From: CAZTPC01 sp964615565
Lineage (GTDB): Bacteria; Patescibacteriota; Saccharimonadia; Saccharimonadales; AWTP1-31
Assembly (NCBI GenBank): GCA_964615565.1
Contig: CAZTPC010000013.1
Coordinates: forward strand, 1 to 29,255
Reading direction: 5' to 3'
Length of the DNA: 29,255 bases
Part shown: piece after piece, positions 1 through 6,807 of the stretch
Numbering within the stretch: the stretch's first letter is position 1
How the letters are laid out: each line of letters begins with the position of its first letter
Notes under the pieces: generated by a model
The model's input: the letters and a program-made list of their open reading frames with translations, nothing else
Told to the model about the DNA's origin: nothing
Databases searched by the model: none
Program-made: the position numbers and the translations under genes

Positions 1-273
1 CATGTGAACTTCCCACCATTTCGATCGAGGATAGTTGAGAGTAGTGGCTCCGTTTTTAATTGGGTCAAAGACTCTCTCAATTATAAGTGGCCACCAATTT
101 TTAGGATTATCCCAGCTAGCAAAATCATCGGCGTGAATTATCTCGGCTTTTAGTTGTTCGCTTAGTAGCATCGCCAGGGTAGATTTACCAGAGCCACCAT
201 GGCCATCGACTGCGATAAAATGGATGTTCCCGACTTTTGGATTTGATTTTAGTATTTGTTCCTTAATTGTCAT
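1..273 (-). CDS. P-loop (uridine-kinase-like) nucleotide kinase, C-terminus outside window
   Basis: Only the first 91 codons are present; the gene runs off the left edge. Near the N-terminus is a Walker A loop (GHGGSGKST, about residues 24-32) after a beta strand (IHFIAVDG), followed by an acidic strand (AEIIHADDFA) that resembles the substrate-binding DD(F) motif of uridine kinase and related small-molecule kinases. Its ATG lies inside an ATGA overlap with the stop of the upstream phosphotransferase gene, so it is translationally coupled and is the fifth gene of the operon starting near 5019. The substrate cannot be told. In this resistance-like setting it could be a drug kinase, or simply a nucleoside kinase. 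The family call is good; specificity is unknown. Confidence 0.75.
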   Translation of the reverse strand, partial: MTIKEQILKSNPKVGNIHFIAVDGHGGSGKSTLAMLLSEQLKAEIIHADDFASWDNPKNWWPLIIERVFDPIKNGATTLNYPRSKWWEVHM

Positions 274-1034
274 TCAAAGAGACCTTTATTATCTTCTATC
301 CATTTTGCTTGGTCGTCAAATTTAGCAAGTGTGCCGTCTTTGAGCCAAGTTGCCTGGGGTTCGATACCATGTGAAGCTATTGTCCTAGCCCCAACATTGA
401 CCTCTCGTTCCATGTCAGCTACCTTCTTGGCAATGTCAGGAATAGAATCGATACCATATGCTTCCAAAAAGACAGCTATACGATGCTTCCTATCCGGAAC
501 TTCTGTAAAGTGATGCCACTTTATAGATTCCTCATCATTACGAAATGGCGTTGCAAATTCTAGCGCATATAGAATATCGAATTCAGGCTTAGCTGGCCGT
601 GCCATATCCCAATCGATGATACCGACTGGATCATCACCATCCCAAACGATATTCCATGGTCCAAAGTCACCATGACAAATGATTTCACCTGGTTCTAGGC
701 GATCATGGCCATATGCCCACTTACTGTCAGCCGATGGCTTGTAGTCACGAACTGCGTCGTGGTATTGGCGTAGATACTTAGCAAATCTTGCAAGACCCTC
801 ATCGCTGGTTATCTTAGCCCAACCAGCCGGACCCGACTCGCCCTTAATAAAGCTGAGAATCTCACGTCCTTGCTCATCAAAACCCAGTACGCGCGGTACC
901 GTCTGGAAGCCTGTAGAGCTTAGATACTCAAGCAGACCATGTACAGCTGGTGTCCAATAGTGAACTGGTCTATGGACTGCGTCATCATTCTGGATGATCT
1001 CGCGGTGGATACCGACATTATTGCTTTGGGTCAT
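270..1034 (-). CDS. APH/choline-kinase-type phosphotransferase
   Basis: This 254-residue protein has the catalytic signatures of the aminoglycoside phosphotransferase (APH) fold. Brenner's loop reads HGDFGPWN (about residues 121-128, catalytic Asp 123 and Asn 128), and the metal-binding motif reads IIDWD (139-143, Asp 141). These enzymes transfer phosphate from ATP to hydroxyls of aminoglycosides, macrolides, choline or homoserine. The N-lobe is short, and the ATP-gripping part is poorly conserved by eye. The ATG overlaps the GNAT gene's stop by 4 nt, and its own stop overlaps the next kinase's start by 4 nt, so all three are coupled. Neighbours (ABC-F, MFS, GNAT) favour drug inactivation, but this is inference; a metabolic kinase role is possible. 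Confidence 0.85.
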   Translation of the reverse strand: MTQSNNVGIHREIIQNDDAVHRPVHYWTPAVHGLLEYLSSTGFQTVPRVLGFDEQGREILSFIKGESGPAGWAKITSDEGLARFAKYLRQYHDAVRDYKPSADSKWAYGHDRLEPGEIICHGDFGPWNIVWDGDDPVGIIDWDMARPAKPEFDILYALEFATPFRNDEESIKWHHFTEVPDRKHRIAVFLEAYGIDSIPDIAKKVADMEREVNVGARTIASHGIEPQATWLKDGTLAKFDDQAKWIEDNKGLFE

Positions 1035-2161
1035 TTGTCGCTACTTTTAGATTGATGACGAACCATAATAATATCCCTTGCAGGCTTTCCGGCCAGCAAA
1101 AATTCTTCTACAGCACCAGAATTTTCGAATCCATACTTTTTATAGAGCGCAATTGCAGGTTCGTTTTCTTTCCAGACTTGTAGATACACGTTTGGAGCTT
1201 GAGCAACATCTGGGTCTGAAAGTGTAGATTCCATCAGCAAACGACCTATACCCACACCGTGAAGTGTTGTATCTACATAAACGCGTCCAATCTCTCTATC
1301 TTCAGGTGAGGCATCGATTCCGTTTAACTTCACAGATCCGTATTGAGCATAACCGGCCAGTTTACCTTGATACCTAGCAACAAGAATGGTGCTCGAGTCT
1401 TTTGTGCGTTCAAAGTAAGCAAGAGACCTATCTTCTTCGAGACTTACTGCTAAATCTTCTGGATTCATATCATCTCCGAATGCATCACTAAAAGATCTAG
1501 CTGCCAGGTCGGCTAGATCCTGCATTTCATCTGGGCGTACTAGTCCTACTTCAATTTCTTCGGGTTTAACCTTCGCTTCATTATTTTGTTTTGCTTTTAA
1601 TACCATCTCAATTTCAGGTATTTCCATATCACCACGCTCACGTGCGTCTAGGTCTTCTATTGAATTACCGGTTTTTTCAAAACCGTTCTTCTTATAGAAA
1701 TCGATAGCGTTATCGTTATAACTAGCCACATGCAAGAAGATGTCTTCCTCACGGCTGTGCCAGTCGATAGCCTTTTCCAGTAATTTACGTCCCAGGCCTT
1801 TTCCTTGAGCTTCAGGAAGGATATAGATTGCTCCAATTCGTCGTTGGCCTTCAATTATTCCTGGTGCTACAAAACCAACAACCTTACTAGAGTCTTTGAC
1901 TACATAGATTCCTCGTTTTTCGCCACTGGTTTCTATACCTTTTCGCCACCAAGCTATTCTATCTTCAATTTTCTCCCCATGTTCGCCTTCAATACGATTA
2001 CGTATATCTTGTTCAGTGATACCAGCTTCTTCATTGGGATACGTGTCTATCCAAGTTTGTCGCTGCACTTCGTACACACCAGCTGCATCTTCTGGCGTTG
2101 CTGGCTGGACTTCCAAGGTGGGACTAGGTTGCTCGGGTTTAGGGAGGGGTTGTTCACTCAT
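1031..2161 (-). CDS. Tandem two-domain GNAT acetyltransferase
   Basis: This 376-residue cytoplasmic protein has two GNAT domains, roughly 15-190 and 203-370, joined by a charged linker. Each domain carries an acetyl-CoA pyrophosphate loop (QGKGLG at 119-124; HGVGIG at 301-306) and the typical later motif (N-AIDFYKKNGF around 151-161; N-PAIALYKKYGF around 333-345). Both halves keep the cofactor signature, so both may bind acetyl-CoA. Known tandem GNATs include mycothiol synthase and some aminoglycoside or tabtoxin acetyltransferases; the substrate here is not recognisable. No Shine-Dalgarno precedes the ATG. Instead the preceding MFS stop codon sits inside TATAAT 7 nt before the ATG, so it may have its own leaderless promoter besides operon readthrough. 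Confidence 0.88.
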   Translation of the reverse strand: MSEQPLPKPEQPSPTLEVQPATPEDAAGVYEVQRQTWIDTYPNEEAGITEQDIRNRIEGEHGEKIEDRIAWWRKGIETSGEKRGIYVVKDSSKVVGFVAPGIIEGQRRIGAIYILPEAQGKGLGRKLLEKAIDWHSREEDIFLHVASYNDNAIDFYKKNGFEKTGNSIEDLDARERGDMEIPEIEMVLKAKQNNEAKVKPEEIEVGLVRPDEMQDLADLAARSFSDAFGDDMNPEDLAVSLEEDRSLAYFERTKDSSTILVARYQGKLAGYAQYGSVKLNGIDASPEDREIGRVYVDTTLHGVGIGRLLMESTLSDPDVAQAPNVYLQVWKENEPAIALYKKYGFENSGAVEEFLLAGKPARDIIMVRHQSKSSDK

Positions 2162-2176
2162 ATCTGTAATTATACC
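2159..2176 (-). promoter_or_regulatory. Stop/-10/start element before the GNAT gene
   Basis: On the minus strand the sequence GGTATAATTACAGATATG contains the TAA stop of the MFS gene within a perfect TATAAT, then 7 nt, then the ATG of the GNAT gene. The identical 18-mer occurs at 7431-7448. The likely transcription start is at or next to the ATG, giving a leaderless mRNA. There is no good -35. Confidence 0.55.
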
Positions 2177-3351
2177 TTAACTCTAAGCCTACGAGCCTTT
2201 GTTTTAAACGTAGCTCGGTAAATGAAGAACACCGGCAATAGACAGATATTACAGACAAGTATAGAAATTGTAGGGCTAAAACGGTCAGCCAAGTATCCGA
2301 CAAACACTAAGAAGGCCGCATAAATTATGCTAGTTACTAACGAATTCAGCGAGTCCATGGTCGCCCGTTGTGCATCGGTAAATTCCTGATGGATTAGATG
2401 TTGCTTGGCCGTATCAGTTGGTCCATATGGCAGACCGTGGAGCATCATAATGAACGGTGAAGCAGCCGATGACAGGATTAATGCGACGAATGATACAGTG
2501 CGCGAGAAAGCTTCGCCGGTAAGCAGGATGGTCGCTGATTTAAAACGCTTAATGAACCAGTCACTAGTTTTGAACCCTATAGTACTCCAAATGTAGTTGG
2601 CCGACAGTAAGGTGCCAACCCAGGACAAAGGTACATACTGTCGGTAGAAAGCAGGCATCATGTTCCAGGATGCGCCACCAACACTACTGCTCAAGATCGA
2701 AGCAATACTCAGCATCCGTAAGTGTGCGTTCTTTTTGTAGTACCGGTAAGCATCCCCTAGGTGGCTAAATATATTGCCAGAAAGTGGTGAATGTCTAGGA
2801 GGTTCAATCATGGTAAAGGTCACTAGTACAGCGAGAACCTGTGGGACTACCGAAATCCACAGCACCATAGTATAGGAGATCGAAGCCAACATTGTTCCAC
2901 CGATAGCCGCAATGATGCCGCCAACCTCAAGGGCAATATTGGTTTTGCTGTAGTGGCTATGGAAGTCATCTTTTACACCGGCAGACCGGGCCGAGTCGTA
3001 GATGAGCGCGTTATTGTTGCCGCTAAACAAAGCGAAGCTCAGCCCCTGCATCGCTGCACCAACCAGCAAGACCCAGTAATTGGTTGTCGTGGCGTAGATG
3101 AGTAGACCCGCCAAACTCGCCAGTGCACCAGCCTGCATACTAACGACTCTGCCCACGCGGTCAGATATAACGCCGGTTGGAATTTCTAGAACAGCCTGAG
3201 AAATCTGGACAAACGCCCAAACGCTAGTACCTTTAGCGAATGAATTTAAGACATGCGAAAGATACAGCACAAGCACAATGTAGTAGGGCTGTACGTTAGA
3301 CAAGAAGGTAAAGCGGAACAAAGCCCGCATGTTGTGTTTTAGTAAGTTCAT
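2170..3351 (-). CDS. MFS multidrug-type efflux transporter
   Basis: This 393-residue protein has about 12 hydrophobic segments. The conserved MFS motif A between TM2 and TM3 reads approximately GVISDRVGRVVSM, preceded by a QISQAVLEIPTG helix, as in proton-driven drug exporters. The C-terminus ends in a basic tail. The ATG overlaps the ABC-F stop by 4 nt (ATGA), so the exporter is coupled to the ribosome-protection-like ATPase. It would act in the cytoplasmic membrane as a substrate/H+ antiporter. The substrate is unknown; the operon suggests an antibiotic or a host/epibiont small molecule. Confidence 0.88.
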   Translation of the reverse strand: MNLLKHNMRALFRFTFLSNVQPYYIVLVLYLSHVLNSFAKGTSVWAFVQISQAVLEIPTGVISDRVGRVVSMQAGALASLAGLLIYATTTNYWVLLVGAAMQGLSFALFSGNNNALIYDSARSAGVKDDFHSHYSKTNIALEVGGIIAAIGGTMLASISYTMVLWISVVPQVLAVLVTFTMIEPPRHSPLSGNIFSHLGDAYRYYKKNAHLRMLSIASILSSSVGGASWNMMPAFYRQYVPLSWVGTLLSANYIWSTIGFKTSDWFIKRFKSATILLTGEAFSRTVSFVALILSSAASPFIMMLHGLPYGPTDTAKQHLIHQEFTDAQRATMDSLNSLVTSIIYAAFLVFVGYLADRFSPTISILVCNICLLPVFFIYRATFKTKARRLRVKV

Positions 3352-4811
3352 AGTTTCAGTTCCTTGGTAGGTTTTAGTTTATTAGCAAAGTATTTGTCGT
3401 GTGAGGCAAACAGGATTGCTCCCTTGTACTGTAGTAATGCACCTTCAATCTGTTCCTTCGTAGGGATATCCAGATGGTTAGTTGGTTCGTCAAGAATCAG
3501 CAAATGGTGAGAAGCAAGCAGCAACTTGGCAAAACCTAGTTTGGCCTGCTGGCCACGCGATAATTCACTGACCGGTTTCTTTAAGTCGGTGTCGGTAAGG
3601 CCAAGGCTGCGAGCTTCGCGGAAGATGTTGGTCATCTGCGCCTCAGTCTTAACAAGGTTTTCTAATCCTGTAGTCTCGTGGTCTAGTCCATCGACATCCT
3701 GCGAGAAGTAGCCAACACTAATGCCAGTACCGTAGGTTACTTCGCCGCTATCTGCTTGGGCTCGTACAGCCGCAATGGTTAGTAGCGTTGTCTTACCGCT
3801 ACCGTTCAGGCCTTGGGCATGAATGCGTTCGCCACCACGAATCTCCAGGTCAACATCCGTTAGCACTGGCTCCGGGAATCCTTTACTGATACCATCCAGA
3901 AGTAGCACTAGCTTGCTACTGTCCACCTCGCCACCAAGTACGATGTGGTAGTCCTTAGCGAACTCCGGTCGTTGGACATCTTCTAGTTGATCTAGTCGTT
4001 TTTCTAAAGCTCGAGCCTGTTGCCCAAACTTGTTTGTTACTCGATTCCTAAAGAAGTCTCGTTGGTACTTGTCGCCGTCTGACCGTTTAATGTGCTCGTG
4101 GGTGTGCTTACCTTTTTCCTGCTGTTCACGAATGGCGTTGGTTAGCTTGTTACGCTCCTCAATGTTCTGCTGGTAACGGGCCACTGCAGCAGCCTCTTCT
4201 AGCTCTTTCTGTTCGCGGTAGAAATCGTAATCTCCACCGTACTGGGTTAGCTTGCAGTTACGTAGCTCGGCAATCTTAGTCGCTGTGCTGTTAACAAATT
4301 CTCGGTCGTGACTAACCAGTAACACGGCGCCGTCAAAAGAACGAACGAAGTCCGCTAGCCAAATCAAACCGGCTGCATCCAGGTTGTTGGTCGGTTCGTC
4401 TAGTAGCAGCAATGATGGTTCTGGATCTTGAGCCAAGACAACTGCAAAGGCTAGACGGGTTTTCTGACCACCACTTAGCTTATCCACGGGTGTTTTCAGT
4501 CCTTTAGCACTCAGACCTACCCGCTCAAGGGCGTAGTCAATCTGCCACGACTCCGTCGTAGCCGAAAAGCTCTGGCCAATCGTTTTCCCAAGCTCTGCCT
4601 CCTGTGGGACATAGCCAATAGCACCGGTAGACTGTACATCTCCAGTGTCTGGTTTTAATTCTCCTCTTAGAATCATCAACAGAGTGGTTTTGCCAGCTCC
4701 GTTTTCACCAATTAGAGCAACCACTTCGCCATGGTTAATGGCCAAGCTGACGTCCTCTAGGACATTGCGACCTGAGAATGATTTGTATATATGACGTAAA
4801 TTAAATGCCAT
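3348..4811 (-). CDS. ABC-F family ATPase, antibiotic-resistance (ARE) like
   Basis: This 487-residue soluble protein has two ABC domains and no membrane segment. Domain 1 has Walker A GENGAGKT (35-42), signature LSGGQ (112-116) and Walker B ending LLLLDEPTNNLD (134-145). Domain 2 has Walker A GLNGSGKT (334-341), signature LSRGQ (417-421) and LLILDEPTNHLD (437-448). Between them (about 200-300) is a charged helical linker, the P-site tRNA interaction motif of ABC-F proteins. There is no EttA-type arm insertion. ABC-F proteins bind the ribosomal E site; the ARE subset dislodges macrolides, lincosamides, streptogramins or phenicols. A housekeeping ABC-F is the alternative, but the attenuator-like leader upstream and the exporter and modifying enzymes downstream favour the ARE role. 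The ATG has a GAGG Shine-Dalgarno at 4819-4822. Confidence 0.92.
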   Translation of the reverse strand: MAFNLRHIYKSFSGRNVLEDVSLAINHGEVVALIGENGAGKTTLLMILRGELKPDTGDVQSTGAIGYVPQEAELGKTIGQSFSATTESWQIDYALERVGLSAKGLKTPVDKLSGGQKTRLAFAVVLAQDPEPSLLLLDEPTNNLDAAGLIWLADFVRSFDGAVLLVSHDREFVNSTATKIAELRNCKLTQYGGDYDFYREQKELEEAAAVARYQQNIEERNKLTNAIREQQEKGKHTHEHIKRSDGDKYQRDFFRNRVTNKFGQQARALEKRLDQLEDVQRPEFAKDYHIVLGGEVDSSKLVLLLDGISKGFPEPVLTDVDLEIRGGERIHAQGLNGSGKTTLLTIAAVRAQADSGEVTYGTGISVGYFSQDVDGLDHETTGLENLVKTEAQMTNIFREARSLGLTDTDLKKPVSELSRGQQAKLGFAKLLLASHHLLILDEPTNHLDIPTKEQIEGALLQYKGAILFASHDKYFANKLKPTKELKL

Positions 4812-4838
4812 GATTATTCCTCATTTTCTTTGCAAATT

Positions 4839-4882
4839 AAAAAACCGAGCAGGCAGACAAATGTCACGCACGCTCGGTTTTT
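4839..4882 (-). terminator. Intrinsic terminator/attenuator in the ABC-F leader
   Basis: On the minus strand CCGAGC (4877-4872) pairs with GCTCGG (4850-4845) across a 21-nt loop, flanked by five A's upstream and a T6 tract downstream. It lies 28 nt before the ABC-F start and after the promoter, so it would stop transcription before the operon. The 5' arm (plus 4869-4877) can instead pair with CACGCTAACGG just after the leader ORF (plus 4923-4933): six plus three base pairs with an AA bulge. The two structures are therefore mutually exclusive. A second, shifted pairing of nine perfect bases links 4861-4869 with 4929-4937. The hairpin is nearly symmetric and might also work on the plus strand. 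Confidence 0.8.
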
Positions 4883-4938
4883 AGAAGTTTAGTAATGAAT
4901 TCAAATCAATAGCAAAGCTACGCCGTTAGCGTGACATC

Positions 4939-4962
4939 TTAGCAGTTGATTAGATCTATCAT
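4939..4962 (-). CDS. Leader peptide of the ABC-F attenuator (7 aa)
   Basis: The minus strand carries ATG ATA GAT CTA ATC AAC TGC TAA, encoding MIDLINC. It has a strong Shine-Dalgarno AAAGGAG (4979-4973), 10 nt before the ATG, and starts about 22 nt after the predicted transcription start. Directly after the stop come the bases able to form the antiterminator. Short leader ORFs of this sort sense ribosome-stalling antibiotics in front of ARE ABC-F genes such as vmlR or vgaL. That the peptide is translated, and which drug would stall it, is inference. Confidence 0.65.
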   Translation of the reverse strand: MIDLINC

Positions 4963-4990
4963 TAAATATAAACTCCTTTAAGTTTCAACA

Positions 4991-5019
4991 ATATTACCAT
5001 AACCGTCAAGGCTTGTCAA
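4991..5019 (-). promoter_or_regulatory. Near-consensus sigma-70 promoter of the ABC-F operon
   Basis: The minus strand shows TTGACA (5019-5014), a 17-nt spacer and TAATAT (4996-4991). This is the best promoter in the window. The -35 lies inside the last codons of the SET gene (V-D-K). The transcription start should be near 4984, just upstream of the leader Shine-Dalgarno. Confidence 0.85.
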
Positions 5020-5401
5020 CAGGATTACGACATTTAGGTGAGCCACACTGACATTGGAAATCTTCTGTCTCCAAATCCATGTAATCCGAGGTGATCTCTT
5101 CTCCAGGTTGTATGTCTCTTGAAGCAATATCACTTTGCCCGACTACGTGTGTGTTGGCATCACAGGAGTGGTTGATATAACGTTCGGGAGGTTGCATCCA
5201 AAGCATTTTGTCACCCTCTGGGTAAAGATAATGATCTTTCTCTTCATTGGGACGCTTGTCCGCCTCCTCTCGTGTGAGAATTTTTGGATTCCAAGTGAGT
5301 ACGGTCGCACCCTTCTTTATAAGAGACATAGCAAAGATGCCTTTGCCGATAATATCAGACTTCTTAATTTCAATGCTGGCCGGGACTTCGTTGGACGCCA
5401 T
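5006..5401 (-). CDS. SET-domain protein with post-SET cysteines
   Basis: This 131-residue protein is a minimal SET domain. It has the N-terminal strand motif with GKGIFA (19-24), the pseudoknot motif YINHSCDANT (75-84; canonical RFxNHSCxPN) and the second half GEEITSDY (100-107). It then has a post-SET zinc motif CxCx4C (Cys 117, 119, 124), which with Cys 80 would form the usual four-Cys zinc site. SET domains transfer methyl groups from S-adenosylmethionine to protein lysines. Bacterial ones are uncommon, and the target here is unknown. It is last in the operon 7433-5006, one nucleotide after the cupin stop. The next operon's promoter is embedded in its 3' end. Confidence 0.85.
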   Translation of the reverse strand: MASNEVPASIEIKKSDIIGKGIFAMSLIKKGATVLTWNPKILTREEADKRPNEEKDHYLYPEGDKMLWMQPPERYINHSCDANTHVVGQSDIASRDIQPGEEITSDYMDLETEDFQCQCGSPKCRNPVDKP

Positions 5402-5402
5402 A

Positions 5403-5771
5403 CTAAATCCTTCTGAAGTTTTCTCGTAACACCTTCATTATTTCTGTAATGTCGCCCTCAGCTTTAAAAAGTGTATATGACTTTTCACTGAATGGATTGG
5501 CGTGAATATGGAACTGACCCTTCTCCATACGGATTGAATCACCTGGAGTGAGGACCTTATCAAAAGAGCCGTCGGTATTAAGTTCGAATACTGTCATCTT
5601 GCACTTTCCGGCAATCTGTATGAGGTTTTCAAATGCTTTTGGACGATTGTGTTTTGGAAGTGCGGCTCCAGGTGGTAAATACATAACACCGGTCGTAAAT
5701 TTTTCGTCTGAATGACTAAAGACAAACTCTACACCCGTTACAGGGTCTTTCCATGCCTCAAACGGAGTCAT
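5403..5771 (-). CDS. Small single-domain cupin protein
   Basis: This 122-residue protein has a beta-rich pattern of a single cupin barrel. Motif 1 is around residues 28-50 (GVMYLPPGAALPKHNRP), with one of the usual metal histidines, and motif 2 is around 75-92 (PGDSIRMEKGQFHIHANP) with two His residues. Metal ligands are thus partly kept, but motif 1 lacks the classic HxH. Function could be metal-dependent small-molecule binding, isomerisation or dioxygenation; nothing specific is visible. Its start overlaps the upstream hydrolase-like gene by 4 nt, indicating coupled translation. Confidence 0.7.
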   Translation of the reverse strand: MTPFEAWKDPVTGVEFVFSHSDEKFTTGVMYLPPGAALPKHNRPKAFENLIQIAGKCKMTVFELNTDGSFDKVLTPGDSIRMEKGQFHIHANPFSEKSYTLFKAEGDITEIMKVLRENFRRI

Positions 5772-6259
5772 GCTAGCAGCTCACTAAGTAAATCCGGGAA
5801 GTCTTCGGTACCGAGGCTATCTATAACAAAGTGACCTTTGTCGGTGTATTCTTTGAATTTTAGACCTTTAACTTTTTCACGAAGAATTTCAACCGTCTTT
5901 ACGACACTTGGTTCGTCGTCACTTGAGATAAACACAATTGCAGCTTCAGTTCTTGTCGGAAAGTCCGGGTCAATTGCGAAGTCAAAGAAGTCAGCCGTAT
6001 CTGACACTTCATACTTGAGGGGATTTATCCACGGTGCGACTAATAATACTTTACCGACCTTTAGATCTTTATGATCACTCAGATCTTCGTAACGTGGTCT
6101 AAATGGAAATGGGGGTTCAATTGATACGGCATGAATATCTTTGAGTATAAGCTGTCGCTTAAGCCAACTAAACCAATGATCCTCACTATTACTCGGTCTT
6201 TTAGGATCATAGTGTTCGTCTTTGTCAGGTCTTCCTGGTACTAATATTGCGTTTTTCAT
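5768..6259 (-). CDS. RBBP9/YdeN-like alpha/beta-hydrolase lacking its nucleophile segment
   Basis: This 163-residue protein follows the RBBP9/YdeN serine-hydrolase family: N-terminal strand and oxyanion region (AILVPGR), the DHWFSWLKRQL helix, PPFPFRPRYEDL, then GKVLLVAPW, a candidate triad Asp region (FISSDDEPSV) and a candidate triad His (KGHFV). Family members are near 185-190 residues. Here the stretch that should follow RYEDL (about 30 residues, containing GHSxG with the catalytic Ser) is absent. RYEDL (residues 56-60) runs straight into SDHKDLKVGKVLLVAPW. The frame is open, so this is a clean in-frame loss, not a frameshift. Hydrolase activity is unlikely; it may be a dead scaffold, a binding protein or a decaying gene. 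Overlaps of 4 nt on both sides place it in the operon. Confidence 0.75.
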   Translation of the reverse strand: MKNAILVPGRPDKDEHYDPKRPSNSEDHWFSWLKRQLILKDIHAVSIEPPFPFRPRYEDLSDHKDLKVGKVLLVAPWINPLKYEVSDTADFFDFAIDPDFPTRTEAAIVFISSDDEPSVVKTVEILREKVKGLKFKEYTDKGHFVIDSLGTEDFPDLLSELLA

Positions 6260-6807
6260 TTGTCATCCTCCACATAAGTATAAGTAACTTGGTCTGCTGC
6301 TTGAGGGAAGCGAGTCTTTCGAACAATATCCAATGACTCTTCCTCACCTTCACGAAAGCTTTCAGGTAGCACGTTTACAATTCTTTCCGATACTTGATCT
6401 TCTGGGAAGTTTGGATGCTGAAGATACCCCAATCTTAGCAATGACCAAACCGCAATATAAAATGGGCTTGAAAAGCTATGCTCGCCTTTGTATCTACTCA
6501 AATCCTCAGGCGTGAGTTTTGTCGCAAGATCTGCATAAACACCGTCACACAGTTCTGCAAGCATTGATTCACGCATTACTAAAGTGTCAGCACTGTGATT
6601 TGTTGCTGCGTCAGTATACGCATCTAAGTCAAAGCCTTCTCCAGCGTTATTTGTCACGTCATCAACCAGAAGAACTCGTGAGTATTGTTCACCATTGGCT
6701 TCAAATTGCCTTACCAAGCCGCTAAACGCTAATTCGTATTTGGAATGCTCTGCTATTGGATCCCCAGTGTACGGCAAGGCACACTCAATTGAATAGTCTA
6801 CCTTCAT
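6256..6807 (-). CDS. Conserved-looking hypothetical protein, 183 aa
   Basis: I do not recognise this family. The protein is acidic and soluble with mixed strand and helix predictions: an N-terminal Tyr/Glu-rich strand (VDYSIECALPYTGDP), a hydrophobic strand VLLVDDVTNN (residues 45-54), two central helices, and an aromatic segment PFYIAVWSLLRLGYL (about 114-128). There is no signal peptide or membrane helix. That it is real is supported by ATGA overlaps with the S51 peptidase upstream and the hydrolase-like gene downstream. The tight coupling hints at a shared process with those two. Confidence 0.7.
   Translation of the reverse strand: MKVDYSIECALPYTGDPIAEHSKYELAFSGLVRQFEANGEQYSRVLLVDDVTNNAGEGFDLDAYTDAATNHSADTLVMRESMLAELCDGVYADLATKLTPEDLSRYKGEHSFSSPFYIAVWSLLRLGYLQHPNFPEDQVSERIVNVLPESFREGEEESLDIVRKTRFPQAADQVTYTYVEDDK

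Noticed and set aside
270..1034. Possible UGA=Gly recoding as in some CPR
   Set aside because: TGA ends several frames exactly at ATGA overlaps with the next gene; reading through would fuse unrelated proteins.
4801..4824. A second tiny frame (ATG at 4824, 7 codons, stop inside the ABC-F start) on the minus strand
   Set aside because: It overlaps the ABC-F Shine-Dalgarno and start, has no ribosome binding site of its own, and is short enough to be chance.
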